From contig JAUNTM010000005.1 in the NCBI GenBank assembly GCA_030538675.1, forward strand, positions 1-62,055: a stretch of DNA of 62,055 nt, given 5' to 3'. Below are positions 34,307 to 42,233 of the stretch, piece by piece; within the stretch, counting starts at the first letter, position 1; each line of letters opens with the position of its first letter. The notes below the pieces were generated by a model. It did not search any database, had not been told where the DNA came from, and saw only the letters and a list, made by a program, of their open reading frames with translations. Both the position numbers and the translations under genes were made by a program. Source of the DNA: Capnocytophaga sp. (GTDB taxonomy: Bacteria > Bacteroidota > Bacteroidia > Flavobacteriales > Flavobacteriaceae).

Positions 34307-34630
34307 TTATTTCAACTCCATTTTTTCGGCGAAATAATCGCAAAAATCTTTCATGGTGAGATACATTTTTTCGTCGTTGGTGGCTTTCATAAAAGTGTCT
34401 GCCATGGTGAAGAGCGTTTGATGAAAAAAAAGTTTCATCTCATCAACCGACATGTCTTTTGTCCAAAGGTCGATACGCAGCGTTTCTTTGCTTTTGTGGT
34501 CCCAAATAGAAAGGAAAAACGCCCGTGCTTCTTCATCGGAAACGCCTTCGGCACTCCAGTGTATTTTTTCAGGAACACGGTTATCGTCCAAATCGATACT
34601 CAATCGGATATCTGATATTTTTTGTTTCAT
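34307..34630 (-). CDS. gldC: Gliding motility protein GldC
   Basis: A 107-residue cytoplasmic protein with the conserved GldC stretches RVPEKIHWSAEG, ETLRIDLWTKDMSVDEMK, FFHQTLFTMADTF and MKDFCDYFAEKMEL. In Flavobacterium, GldC supports gliding and is encoded with gldB, as here. The upstream in-frame start is a TTG, so the ATG at 34630 (MKQKISDIRL) is chosen. It lies 37 bases after gldB. Its presence supports placement in Flavobacteriia; whether the organism glides cannot be said. Confidence 0.95.
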   Translation of the reverse strand: MKQKISDIRLSIDLDDNRVPEKIHWSAEGVSDEEARAFFLSIWDHKSKETLRIDLWTKDMSVDEMKLFFHQTLFTMADTFMKATNDEKMYLTMKDFCDYFAEKMELK

Positions 34631-34667
34631 ATTTTTCAAATTTAAAATTGTTTGCGAAAGCCTAATC

Positions 34668-35624
34668 TCACTTTTTCGGTTTGTAGTATGATTGTTTGAA
34701 CAGTTCGTCCGAGTTGAGAGCCAGCATCTGTACGAGCGATGTTTCGGGATGCTTTTTCATATATGATGTTACTATTTTCAGCCCGATATAGCGTCCTATC
34801 CGTCCGGGCGATTCTTGGTCAAGTTCCATATAAAATTTGGAAAATGGTGCGGGATAGATAAAACGGTTCAATAAGCGTTTGTCAGATTGGTAAAGCAATT
34901 CATTTTCAATATAATACCTCCATATTTCGGCTTCGTTGGCTTCTGCCCACTGCCATTTTTTCGGGTCGTAACCCAATAGTTCAGTTTCTGTTTTTTGTGG
35001 CAAAAGCTGCTGCATGGCATAGAGTTTTTTTCCTTCGTAAATCATCACGTCGAGAAACGAAAGATGCTGCTTACGGGGAACGAGTTGCTCGGCAAATACT
35101 TCGGCAATATCCGTGGTTACGTTTTCTTTTTGCAGATGAAAACGGATGTATTCCTGAATATTGGCATAAAAACGGTGGTCTTTGTCCAAATAATTATCCA
35201 ACCCGATGAGCAACAACGAATCGGCATAAATCACCCGCGAATGGTAATCCACATCGGAAGTGAGGGTAATGATTTTGGGCGGTTCGAATTTCGGGAAATA
35301 ATATTTTATATGGCGGAACAAATCGGCAATTTCCTTTTTTTCTTTAGAAAAATCTCCGAACTGTTTGCGGACTTCGTCATAAAGTTCCGTTTGTAACGTA
35401 TCATGCTGTTTTTCAATCCATACGCTGTCGGGAACATCGCCCGGAAACATATAGGGGAACTCGCTCTCCAGTAGCGGCAATTGTGCCGAAGGCGTATTAA
35501 AAAAAAGCGAATCGAACCGAATTACTTCAATCTCCATTGGGATTTGCCGTATTTCGGCTTCACGTTTATCACTGTTGCAAGCCGAGAGCAACACTGCTAA
35601 TAGAATGATAAATCGGTATGCCAT
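34668..35624 (-). CDS. gldB: Gliding motility lipoprotein GldB
   Basis: A 318-residue lipoprotein (signal FIILLAVLLSAC) matching GldB: the IPMEIEVIRFDSLFF start, LLESEFPYMFPGDVPDSVW, LIGLDNYLDKDHRFY, and a C-terminal GRIGRYIGLKIVTSYMKKHP. GldB is essential for gliding and for T9SS-related functions in Flavobacterium. It is cotranscribed with gldC from the promoter at 35641-35669. The tail LNSDELFKQSYYKPKK is typical of the family. Confidence 0.95.
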   Translation of the reverse strand: MAYRFIILLAVLLSACNSDKREAEIRQIPMEIEVIRFDSLFFNTPSAQLPLLESEFPYMFPGDVPDSVWIEKQHDTLQTELYDEVRKQFGDFSKEKKEIADLFRHIKYYFPKFEPPKIITLTSDVDYHSRVIYADSLLLIGLDNYLDKDHRFYANIQEYIRFHLQKENVTTDIAEVFAEQLVPRKQHLSFLDVMIYEGKKLYAMQQLLPQKTETELLGYDPKKWQWAEANEAEIWRYYIENELLYQSDKRLLNRFIYPAPFSKFYMELDQESPGRIGRYIGLKIVTSYMKKHPETSLVQMLALNSDELFKQSYYKPKK

Positions 35625-35640
35625 AAAATAAAGATTTGTG

Positions 35641-35669
35641 CAAAGATAAGTTTTTTAGGCATTTGCCAA
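35641..35669 (-). promoter_or_regulatory. Promoter of gldB-gldC
   Basis: On the minus strand TTG (35667-35669) and TATCTTTG (35641-35648) are spaced by 18 bases, 16 bases before the gldB ATG. Confidence 0.78.
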
Positions 35670-35689
35670 ACACCTTGCACGTATCTGCA

Positions 35690-35724
35690 AAAAGAAAAGG
35701 GCAATAACTTTCGTTACTACCCTT
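35690..35724 (-). terminator. Terminator after the Lys/Ala-rich protein gene
   Basis: On the minus strand AAGGGTAGTAAC pairs with GTTATTGCCCTT with two mismatches and a four-base loop, followed by TTCTTTTTG. Confidence 0.7.
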
Positions 35725-35762
35725 GTTCGTTCAGTTTTCCTCTAACATTAAAATCACACAGC

Positions 35763-36179
35763 TTACTGAACTTTAGCTTTATCTTTTAATTCCGATGTTT
35801 TTTTGCCGGCATCTTGCTTTAGCTCATCCGCTTTGGTTTCGGTTTTTTCTTTTTGAGCTTTGCCTTTGGCAGTAGCTTTATCTTTTTTACTCTTTGCTTC
35901 CGCAGTTTCGCCATTCGCTTTTTCAGTGGCTTTTTGCTTTGTAGAATTTACTTTTCCGGTGGCTGATGCCTTTTCTGAAGCGGCGGTCTCTTTAGCTTTT
36001 GTCTTTTTGCTGTCAACTTTTTTGGCAACGGACTCTTTGGTATCTTCCGCTTTCTTTTCAGCGTTTTCCTTTTGGGATTTCGCTTCGGTTTTTGCTTTTT
36101 CTTTTACGGTTTCAACGCTTTGCGCATTCATGAAATAAAAGCTTCCTGCTATCAATACTAAGGTAAAAAGTTTTTTCAT
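35763..36179 (-). CDS. Exported Lys/Ala/Glu-rich low-complexity protein
   Basis: A 138-residue protein. A signal peptide (FTLVLIAGSFYFMNAQ) is followed by a body made almost only of Lys, Ala, Glu, Thr, Ser and Asp, with repeated KxKAxEKAxxxT-like units (such as KEKAKTEAKSQKENAEKK and KQKATEKANGETAEAKSK). This resembles LEA-like or long single-helix/coiled-coil proteins. No enzyme domain is present. It could act as a periplasmic stress or spacer protein, or bind polyanions; this is inference. It is monocistronic, with a -7-like GAACTTTG at 36238-36245 on the minus strand. Confidence 0.75.
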   Translation of the reverse strand: MKKLFTLVLIAGSFYFMNAQSVETVKEKAKTEAKSQKENAEKKAEDTKESVAKKVDSKKTKAKETAASEKASATGKVNSTKQKATEKANGETAEAKSKKDKATAKGKAQKEKTETKADELKQDAGKKTSELKDKAKVQ

Positions 36180-36247
36180 CGTTATTCAATCTTAGGTTAT
36201 TATTTGTTGGAGTACAACGTAACTCCTTGTTGCGGTGCAAAGTTCCG

Positions 36248-36277
36248 AAAAAAAATGCACATCCGAAGATGTGCATT
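36248..36277 (-). terminator. Terminator of tyrS
   Basis: AATGCACATC pairs with GATGTGCATT over ten bases with a tetraloop, followed on the minus strand by eight T. It lies 89 bases after the tyrS stop. Confidence 0.85.
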
Positions 36278-36366
36278 GCTTTATTGTGTATCATTTAACT
36301 CTGAAAACGATTAAATCCGTTTCGTTTAAGATTTTTCTATGCGATATTTTCAATCAAACTATTAAA

Positions 36367-37671
36367 TCATTTCACTATAACCACAAAATAATTCTTTTTC
36401 CCACGCTGGATTAAAATAAATTTTCCGTTGACGAGGTCTTTTTCGCTGACGATATAATCCTCCGCAACCTTTTCTTTGTTGACCGAGATGGAATTTTCTT
36501 TGAGTGCACGGCGTGCTTCGGAGTTTGATTTTATAAATTCGGTTTTTGCCGAAAGAATGCCAATCATATCCAACCCATCCGACACATCACTACGGTTGAT
36601 TTCCGCTTGCGGTACGCCATCGAAAATCTCTAAAAACGTCTGTTCGTCAAGCGTTTTCAAGTCTTCGGAAGTAGAATTTCCAAAGAGGATTTGCGAGGCT
36701 TTTACGGCGTTGGCGAGCTCGTCTGCTCCGTGAACCAATGTGGTAATTTCGTTAGCAATGGTGTTTTGCAACAGGCGTAAATGCGGTGCCTTGGCGTGTT
36801 CTTCTATCAGATTTTCAATGGTTTGCCTGTCCAAAAACGTATAGAATTTGATGAAACGGGTGGCATCTTCATCAGCGGTGTTGAGCCAAAATTGGTAAAA
36901 TTTGTACACGCTGGTTTTGTCCTTGTCGAGCCAGATGTTGCCGCCTTCGGATTTTCCGAATTTCGTTCCGTCGGCTTTGGTAATGAGCGGACACGTAAGC
37001 CCGAAGGCTTCCAATTCGCCTTTGCTCAACCGCCGGATAAGTTCCGTTCCCGTGGTAATATTCCCCCATTGGTCAGAACCGCCCATTTGAAAACTAACAT
37101 TTTGATTTTTAAGCAAATGATAAAAATCGTAGCCTTGAATGAGTTGGTAGGTAAATTCGGTAAACGACATTCCGGCGTTGGCTTCGCCCGTAAACCGTTT
37201 TTTGACGGAATCTTTCGCCATCATATAATTAACGGTGATGTGTTTGCCGATATCACGGACGAAATCAACAAACGAAAAATCTTTCATCCAATCGTAATTA
37301 TTGACCATCACGGCGGCGTTTTCGCTTTTTCCGTCGAAATCCAAAAACCGGCGCAGTACGTTTTTGATGCCTTCAAGATTGCGTTGCAGGGTGGCTTCGT
37401 CGAGCAGGTTTCGTTCGTCGGATTTGCCGGTCGGGTCGCCAATCATTCCCGTGGCTCCGCCCACCAACGCCACAGGACGATGCCCGGCGAGCTGGAAATG
37501 TTTTAACAATAATATAGGTACAAGGCTGCCGATGTGAAGCGAGTCGGCGGTAGGGTCAAAGCCGATGTAGCCGGTGGTTTCTTCTTTAAGCAATTGTTCT
37601 TCCGTACCCGGAATGATGTCGTTGAGCAAGCCCCGCCAACGAAGTTCTTCCACAAAATTGGTCTTTATCAT
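36367..37671 (-). CDS. tyrS: Tyrosyl-tRNA synthetase
   Basis: A 434-residue class I synthetase. Seen are GYIGFDPTADSLHIGSLVPI (HIGH region), VALVGGATGMIGDPTGKS, the tyrosine-pocket segments YQLIQGYDF and QMGGSDQWGNI, the KMSKS equivalent KFGKSEG, and a C-terminal S4-like RNA-binding domain (about 360-434). It charges tRNA-Tyr. It has its own -7 element at 37696-37703. No T-box or leader peptide was found upstream. Confidence 0.97.
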   Translation of the reverse strand: MIKTNFVEELRWRGLLNDIIPGTEEQLLKEETTGYIGFDPTADSLHIGSLVPILLLKHFQLAGHRPVALVGGATGMIGDPTGKSDERNLLDEATLQRNLEGIKNVLRRFLDFDGKSENAAVMVNNYDWMKDFSFVDFVRDIGKHITVNYMMAKDSVKKRFTGEANAGMSFTEFTYQLIQGYDFYHLLKNQNVSFQMGGSDQWGNITTGTELIRRLSKGELEAFGLTCPLITKADGTKFGKSEGGNIWLDKDKTSVYKFYQFWLNTADEDATRFIKFYTFLDRQTIENLIEEHAKAPHLRLLQNTIANEITTLVHGADELANAVKASQILFGNSTSEDLKTLDEQTFLEIFDGVPQAEINRSDVSDGLDMIGILSAKTEFIKSNSEARRALKENSISVNKEKVAEDYIVSEKDLVNGKFILIQRGKKNYFVVIVK

Positions 37672-37695
37672 CAGATGAAATTTTTATGTAAAGTG

Positions 37696-37703
37696 CAAAA
37701 ATA
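37696..37703 (-). promoter_or_regulatory. -7 element of tyrS
   Basis: TATTTTTG on the minus strand, 24 bases before the ATG. Confidence 0.6.
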
Positions 37704-37729
37704 CGTTTTTTTGAAAGAAATAGCAATTT

Positions 37730-38083
37730 TCACAACTGCCATTTTTTGCCGAAATAACTCCCAATCCGATATGCAAAATAAACACCGAAAACAAGCACGC
37801 AAAGATTGAAAAACACGAAAAGAATATAGCGTAAAGGTGTTTCTGCCGAATGCACGCAAAATCCTTCCGCGAGGCAAAGTTCAACAGGCTCTTTTACAAA
37901 AAATGCCAGTAAAACACTGAATCCCAGCAACCCTGCAAAAACCAAAAGCACGTACCGAAGTCCGTTTTTGCGGGGCTTTTTGCCTGTGGGACGAAAACGC
38001 CGGCTTTCTTCGGCAGTGCGTTTGTTGTTTTGCAACGACCAAAGGACTTCTTTAGCGGCAGTATCGGGGTGGTTTGAGGGCAT
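37730..38083 (-). CDS. Hypothetical membrane protein with two transmembrane helices
   Basis: A 117-residue protein. The N-terminal 45 residues are basic and polar (KKPRKNG just before the membrane) and are followed by two hydrophobic helices (YVLLVFAGLLGFSVLLAFFV and YILFVFFNLCVLVFGVYFAY) joined by a loop with two Cys (ELCLAEGFCVHS). The positive N-terminus suggests both termini are cytoplasmic. No family is recognised. It ends 58 bases before tyrS and shares its strand, so it may be transcribed with it, although the tyrS -7 element lies between them. Confidence 0.65.
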   Translation of the reverse strand: MPSNHPDTAAKEVLWSLQNNKRTAEESRRFRPTGKKPRKNGLRYVLLVFAGLLGFSVLLAFFVKEPVELCLAEGFCVHSAETPLRYILFVFFNLCVLVFGVYFAYRIGSYFGKKWQL

Positions 38084-38215
38084 TTTTGAATGTTTTATAA
38101 TTTTATTGACGAATTGTATTTCATTAGAAAATGCAAAATTACAAAGATTTTACGAATGTCTTTTTAATAAATTCTACCTTTTCAAATTAATGGTACAGAT
38201 ATGCGAACATTTTTG

Positions 38216-38223
38216 TATCTTTG
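38216..38223 (+). promoter_or_regulatory. -7 element of the decayed GNAT-like gene
   Basis: TATCTTTG. It lies inside the open frame that begins at 38201, so that ATG is not the real start. Confidence 0.6.
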
Positions 38224-38251
38224 CTATATAAAAAAGCGAACACAGCCAGCG

Positions 38252-38754
38252 TTAGATTTTATTATTGACAGACTAACAAATTCAATCATAAACGTAATTT
38301 CGGGGGATAGTTTTCCGACTGAAGTGGTTCGTTTGTCCAAAGTTGATTTGAAAAACATTACAAAAAAAGCGGTTAGAATTTCAATTGGAAAACTGAATTT
38401 CAAGATATTTCAAAAGAGGTTTATAAACTAACCATCGTGGGAAATCCAACTATTATTCAAGGATTGTTGAGTGTCAGTATAATGAACGACCACGTTTATA
38501 TGAATTTGTTGGAAAGTGCATTTTTCAATATCGGAGAAAACAAATTGTATGAAGGTGTTGCAGGAAACTTAGTGGCTTATGCCTGTAAGGTTTCATTTCA
38601 GAAAGGCTTTGACGGATATGTAACTTTTGTGGCAAAATCAAAGTTGATACAACATTATGAAAAAACACTTGGAGCGTATCATTTTAAAAACAATAAAATG
38701 TTTATCGAAACCGAGTCTGCCAAATTATTAGTTGAAAAATATTTTAAAGAATAG
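38252..38754 (+). pseudogene. Decayed GNAT-like gene, frameshifted
   Basis: Two reading frames together give one protein. The first frame has LDFIIDRLTNSIINVISGDS and FPTEVVRLSKVDLKNITKKA. The second has NFNWKTEFQDISKEVYKLTI, VGNPTIIQGLLSVSI, NLVAYACKVSFQKGFDGYVT and FVAKSKLIQHYEKTLGAYHF. The join needs one extra A in the A7 run at 38362-38368, and the second frame has a TAG at 38374-38376 where related sequences I recall have Trp. The expected start position reads TTA. The second half has the A-x-S-x-x-x-G and HYEKTLGA pattern of acetyltransferase folds. It overlaps nothing and is followed four bases later by an intact small gene. Confidence 0.68.
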
Positions 38755-38758
38755 CGTT

Positions 38759-38944
38759 ATGGGAATTATAAGAGAGCCTAAAGGAGTTGATTTTGTTATC
38801 CAAAGTCCGCCTTTGACGATAGAAGAGCAAAAGGAAATCAGTGAGTTTATCAAACTTCGCAAGCAACAACGTATTTCCGAACAAAAAGTAAAACGAACCA
38901 AACGGGTAATAACCGCACAACCAAAAAAAGCAATTACACGGTAG
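38759..38944 (+). CDS. Small partner protein of the GNAT-like gene
   Basis: A 61-residue protein, MGIIREPKGVDFVIQSPPLT, then EEQKEISEFIKLRKQQ and a strongly basic tail (KVKRTKRVITAQPKKAITR). It starts four bases after the stop of the decayed GNAT-like gene. No domain is recognised. The layout, a short N-terminal strand, one helix and a basic tail, would suit a small binding partner of the upstream protein, or an antitoxin-like or nucleic-acid-binding protein; this is inference only. The open frame extends nine codons further up into the pseudogene. Confidence 0.6.
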   Translation: MGIIREPKGVDFVIQSPPLTIEEQKEISEFIKLRKQQRISEQKVKRTKRVITAQPKKAITR

Positions 38945-39003
38945 TGCCGAATAACGAATAAAAAAGCAAATTTCTTAAATAGAAATGATGCGTAGTATTC
39001 AAC

Positions 39004-39047
39004 AAAAATCCCTGCCAGAACGAAAATTTTAAGCAGGGATTTTTTTA
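39004..39047. terminator. Bidirectional terminator between the small partner gene and fabI
   Basis: AAAAATCCCTGC pairs with GCAGGGATTTTT over 12 bases with a 17-base loop, with T runs on both sides. Confidence 0.83.
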
Positions 39048-39075
39048 AAACATTGAGTCTATACTTTCAATAAAA

Positions 39076-39882
39076 CTATTCAAACCTCTCAATAACCTCT
39101 TGACTCACACCTACTTGCGAGAATCCGCCGTCGTGGAAAAGGTTCTGCATGGTTACTTTGCGGGTCAGGTCGGAGAAGAGGCTCACGGTGTAATCGGCAC
39201 AGTCTTGGGCGGTGGCGTTGCCAAGTGGCGACATTTTTTCGGCATACGATATAAATCCGTCGAAACCTTTCACGCCTTGCCCGGCGGTAGTTGGCGTTGG
39301 CGATTGCGAAATGGTATTGACACGCACTTTTTTCTCTTTTCCGAAGAAATACCCGAAACTGCGGGCAATGGACTCCAAATACGCCTTATTATCCGCCATA
39401 TCGTTATAATCGGGGAAGGTGCGTTGGGCAGCCATATAGGTCAGTGCCACGATGCTCCCCCACGGGTTCATCGCATCGTTTTTGTACAAAACCTGACACA
39501 CTTTGTGGAACGAAAGCGCCGATACGTCCCAGCCTTTGGTGGTAAAATCGTAGTTCGATTCCGTGTAATGCACGCCTTTGCGGACATTGACCGACATTCC
39601 TATCGAATGCAACACAAAGTCAAGTTTTCCGCCGAGAATTTCCATGGCTTTGGTTACAAGATGTTGCAAATCGTCCATATTGGTGGCGTCGGCAGGAATG
39701 ATTTCCGAGCCTGTTTTTTCGGCGAGTTCTTTAATTTTCCCCATTCGCATGGCTATCGGGGCGTTGGTCAGCACGAAAGTTCCGCCTTCGGCGTGAACGC
39801 GTTCGGCAGTTTTCCACGCGATAGAATTTTCGTCTAAAGCCCCAAATATGATTCCTCTTTTTCCTTTTAATAAATTGTACAT
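39076..39882 (-). CDS. fabI: Enoyl-[acyl-carrier-protein] reductase
   Basis: A 268-residue SDR-type enoyl reductase that completes each round of fatty acid elongation with NAD(P)H. Seen are LKGKRGIIFGALDENSIAW, DATNMDDLQHLV, FVLHSIGM, the catalytic Tyr in VALTYMAAQRTFPDYN (Y-x6-K-like arrangement MADNKAYLE), and the Bacteroidota version SPTPTTAGQGVKGF. The start at 39882 (MYNLLKGKRG) is chosen because the longer frame crosses the -7 element. It is monocistronic. Confidence 0.96.
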   Translation of the reverse strand: MYNLLKGKRGIIFGALDENSIAWKTAERVHAEGGTFVLTNAPIAMRMGKIKELAEKTGSEIIPADATNMDDLQHLVTKAMEILGGKLDFVLHSIGMSVNVRKGVHYTESNYDFTTKGWDVSALSFHKVCQVLYKNDAMNPWGSIVALTYMAAQRTFPDYNDMADNKAYLESIARSFGYFFGKEKKVRVNTISQSPTPTTAGQGVKGFDGFISYAEKMSPLGNATAQDCADYTVSLFSDLTRKVTMQNLFHDGGFSQVGVSQEVIERFE

Positions 39883-39908
39883 AATCGTTAGCGTTACTGT
39901 TGATTGAG

Positions 39909-39916
39909 CAAAGATA
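39909..39916 (-). promoter_or_regulatory. -7 element of fabI
   Basis: TATCTTTG on the minus strand, 26 bases before the ATG. Confidence 0.65.
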
Positions 39917-39984
39917 GTATTTTTTTGAGATAAAAAAATCGAGATAGATTTTTCTGACATCTATACTTCTTACATAATCTATAA

Positions 39985-40025
39985 GACAAAGGCTGTCCGA
40001 AAAGTTCGGACAGCTTTTGTCTTTT
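39985..40025 (-). terminator. Terminator of the prolyl oligopeptidase gene
   Basis: GACAAAGGCTGTCCGA pairs with TCGGACAGCTTTTGTC, followed by a T run on the plus side and by an A/T-rich tract on the minus side. It lies 18 bases after the gene. Confidence 0.8.
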
Positions 40026-40042
40026 TCTAAAAATTTCTTTTA

Positions 40043-42166
40043 TTATTTCACTTCTCTGACCCCCATATTCCAAAGGGTAAATGCCTGAATGTCGGCAGCT
40101 TGCTCTATGAGTTTGCTTATAGGTGTACCTGCACCGTGTCCTGCATTGGTTTCAATACGGATAAGCGTAGGATTGCCGCCTGTTTGTTTGCTTTGCAATT
40201 CGGCGGTAAATTTGTAGCTATGTGCCGGCACCACTCTATCGTCATGGTCGCCTGTGGTAACAAGCGTTGCAGGATATTGTACGCCTTCTTTCACGTTATG
40301 TACAGGCGAATATCCTTTGAGATATCCAAACATTTCTTGGCTGTCATCGGCAGTTCCGTAATCATAATTCCAACCGGCACCTGCGGTAAACGTATGGTAC
40401 CGAAGCATGTCGAGTACGCCTACGGCCGGCAATGCTACTTTGAACAAATCAGGGCGCTGGGTCATGGCCGCACCTACGAGCAAGCCCCCGTTCGAACCTC
40501 CTTTGATAGCCAAATAATCTGATGACGTATATTTTTCGCTAATCAAATATTCCGCAGCTGCGATAAAATCATCAAATACATTTTGTTTTTGCATTTTTGT
40601 ACCTGCATCATGCCACTTTTTACCATATTCGCCACCGCCCCGCAGATTGGCTACCACATAGATACCGCCGTCTTCGAGCCATACGGCATTGGGCACGCTG
40701 AATGAAGGCATCAAACTGATGTTGAACCCACCGTAACCATAAAGTATTGTAGGATTCTTGCCATCAAGCTTTATCCCTTTTTTATACGTAATAATCATCG
40801 GAACTTTCGTGCCGTCTTTGGAAACGTAGAATACTTGTTTGGATTCGTAATCGGCTGAATTAAAGTCTATTTTGGGTGTCCAATACACTTGCGAATCGCC
40901 GCTGTTGAGTTCGAGGCGGTATATTTGCCCGGGTGTGTAGTAATTGGAAAACGAAAAATACGTTTCTGTTTCGTCTTTTTTAGCCGAAAAACCTCCCGCA
41001 CTGCCCAGTCCGGGAAGTGTAATATCACGTACATGCTGACCGTTTAAGTCGTATTGCTTTACTTTCGAAAGTGCGTCTACGATGTAGTTCGCGAAGAAAT
41101 AATTACCTGATTTAGATAGATTTAGCACATTTTCGGTTTCAGGAATGACATCTTTCCAATTTTCAGATGTTGGCGATGTTACATCAACCGTTACCAAACG
41201 CTTATTGGGCGCGTTAAAATTGGTTACAAGATAGAGTTTGTTCCCTTCATTATACACTACATTGGTGTCATATTGGTTATGATTGCTGATGACAACAAAG
41301 TCCGATTTAGGATTTTTTAAATCTTTGACAAACAGCACATTTCCTGATGTGGAATTAGCTCCTGACACAAACAGAAATTGCCGGTCATCCGACACTCGTC
41401 CTGATACATAGCGATATTTCTGCTCGGCTGTGCCGCCAAACACAAGTTGGTCATTTTTTTGAGGTGTATTCAAGGTGTGGTAGTACAACTTGTGCGTGTC
41501 CGTCTTAGCAGAAAGCTCACTCCCTTTGGGTTTGTCATAGCTTGAATAGTAAAAGCCTTCGTTGCCATTCCACGAAGCACCGCTAAATTTTATATCGGTC
41601 AGTACATCGCCTACTTGCTCTTTGTTGGCTGTTTTAATGACAATGAGTTTCCGCCAATCGCTTCCCCCTTCGGAAATAAGATACGCCATAAGAGAACCGT
41701 CTTCCGAAAAGCTAAATCCTGCGAGTGATGTCGTACCGTCGGCAGAAAAAGTATTTGGGTCTAAGAAAAGTTCTTCGTTGCCTTCTTTATCTTTACGGTA
41801 CAAAACGCTTTGGTTTTGCAGTCCGTCATTTTTAAAATAATAGGTATAATCGCCTTCTTTGAACGGCGAACTTATTTTCTCGTAATTCCAAAGTTTTTCG
41901 AGCCTGTTTTTGATAGTTTCTCTGTAAGGAATATTTTCAAGATATCCGAAAGTTACCTCATTTTGAGCTTTTACCCAAGCGGCAGTTTCTTCACTACGGT
42001 CATCTTCGAGCCATCGGTACGCATCTTGGACAGTTTCCCCAAAATACACGTCAACGGTGTCTACTTTTTTCGTTTCAGGGTAGATGATTTCAGCTTTTTG
42101 AGACGATGGTTGCTGGCAAGCAAAAAGCAATAGCACACTGCCCAACGGAATGATTTTCTTTTGCAT
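40043..42166 (-). CDS. Prolyl oligopeptidase family serine peptidase (S9A), lipoprotein
   Basis: A 707-residue protein. The lipoprotein signal (GSVLLLFAC) is followed by a beta-propeller region (about 75-430) that opens with DVYFGETVQDAYRWLEDD, and then an alpha/beta-hydrolase domain. The catalytic Ser558 is in KGGSNGGLL, the Asp in GDHDDRVVP (near 642) and His677 in NAGHGAG, matching porcine POP spacing. NLRGGGEYGKKWH is the usual oxyanion-side segment. It should cut short Pro-containing peptides outside the cytoplasm. The promoter is unclear (TATCTTTC at 42196-42203 on the minus strand). Confidence 0.96.
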   Translation of the reverse strand: MQKKIIPLGSVLLLFACQQPSSQKAEIIYPETKKVDTVDVYFGETVQDAYRWLEDDRSEETAAWVKAQNEVTFGYLENIPYRETIKNRLEKLWNYEKISSPFKEGDYTYYFKNDGLQNQSVLYRKDKEGNEELFLDPNTFSADGTTSLAGFSFSEDGSLMAYLISEGGSDWRKLIVIKTANKEQVGDVLTDIKFSGASWNGNEGFYYSSYDKPKGSELSAKTDTHKLYYHTLNTPQKNDQLVFGGTAEQKYRYVSGRVSDDRQFLFVSGANSTSGNVLFVKDLKNPKSDFVVISNHNQYDTNVVYNEGNKLYLVTNFNAPNKRLVTVDVTSPTSENWKDVIPETENVLNLSKSGNYFFANYIVDALSKVKQYDLNGQHVRDITLPGLGSAGGFSAKKDETETYFSFSNYYTPGQIYRLELNSGDSQVYWTPKIDFNSADYESKQVFYVSKDGTKVPMIITYKKGIKLDGKNPTILYGYGGFNISLMPSFSVPNAVWLEDGGIYVVANLRGGGEYGKKWHDAGTKMQKQNVFDDFIAAAEYLISEKYTSSDYLAIKGGSNGGLLVGAAMTQRPDLFKVALPAVGVLDMLRYHTFTAGAGWNYDYGTADDSQEMFGYLKGYSPVHNVKEGVQYPATLVTTGDHDDRVVPAHSYKFTAELQSKQTGGNPTLIRIETNAGHGAGTPISKLIEQAADIQAFTLWNMGVREVK

Positions 42167-42233
42167 TTGATAGATATTTTTTGATTAATCGAGCCGAAAG
42201 ATACATATTTTATTTTGCATTCGCACAATATTT

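Noticed and set aside
37672..37729. Attenuator or T-box before tyrS
   Set aside because: The gap is too short, with no leader peptide, no alternative hairpins and a promoter close to the ATG.
38201..38431. Separate 76-residue gene beginning ATGCGAACATTTTTG
   Set aside because: Its start overlaps the TATCTTTG promoter and its sequence is the first half of the frameshifted GNAT-like gene.
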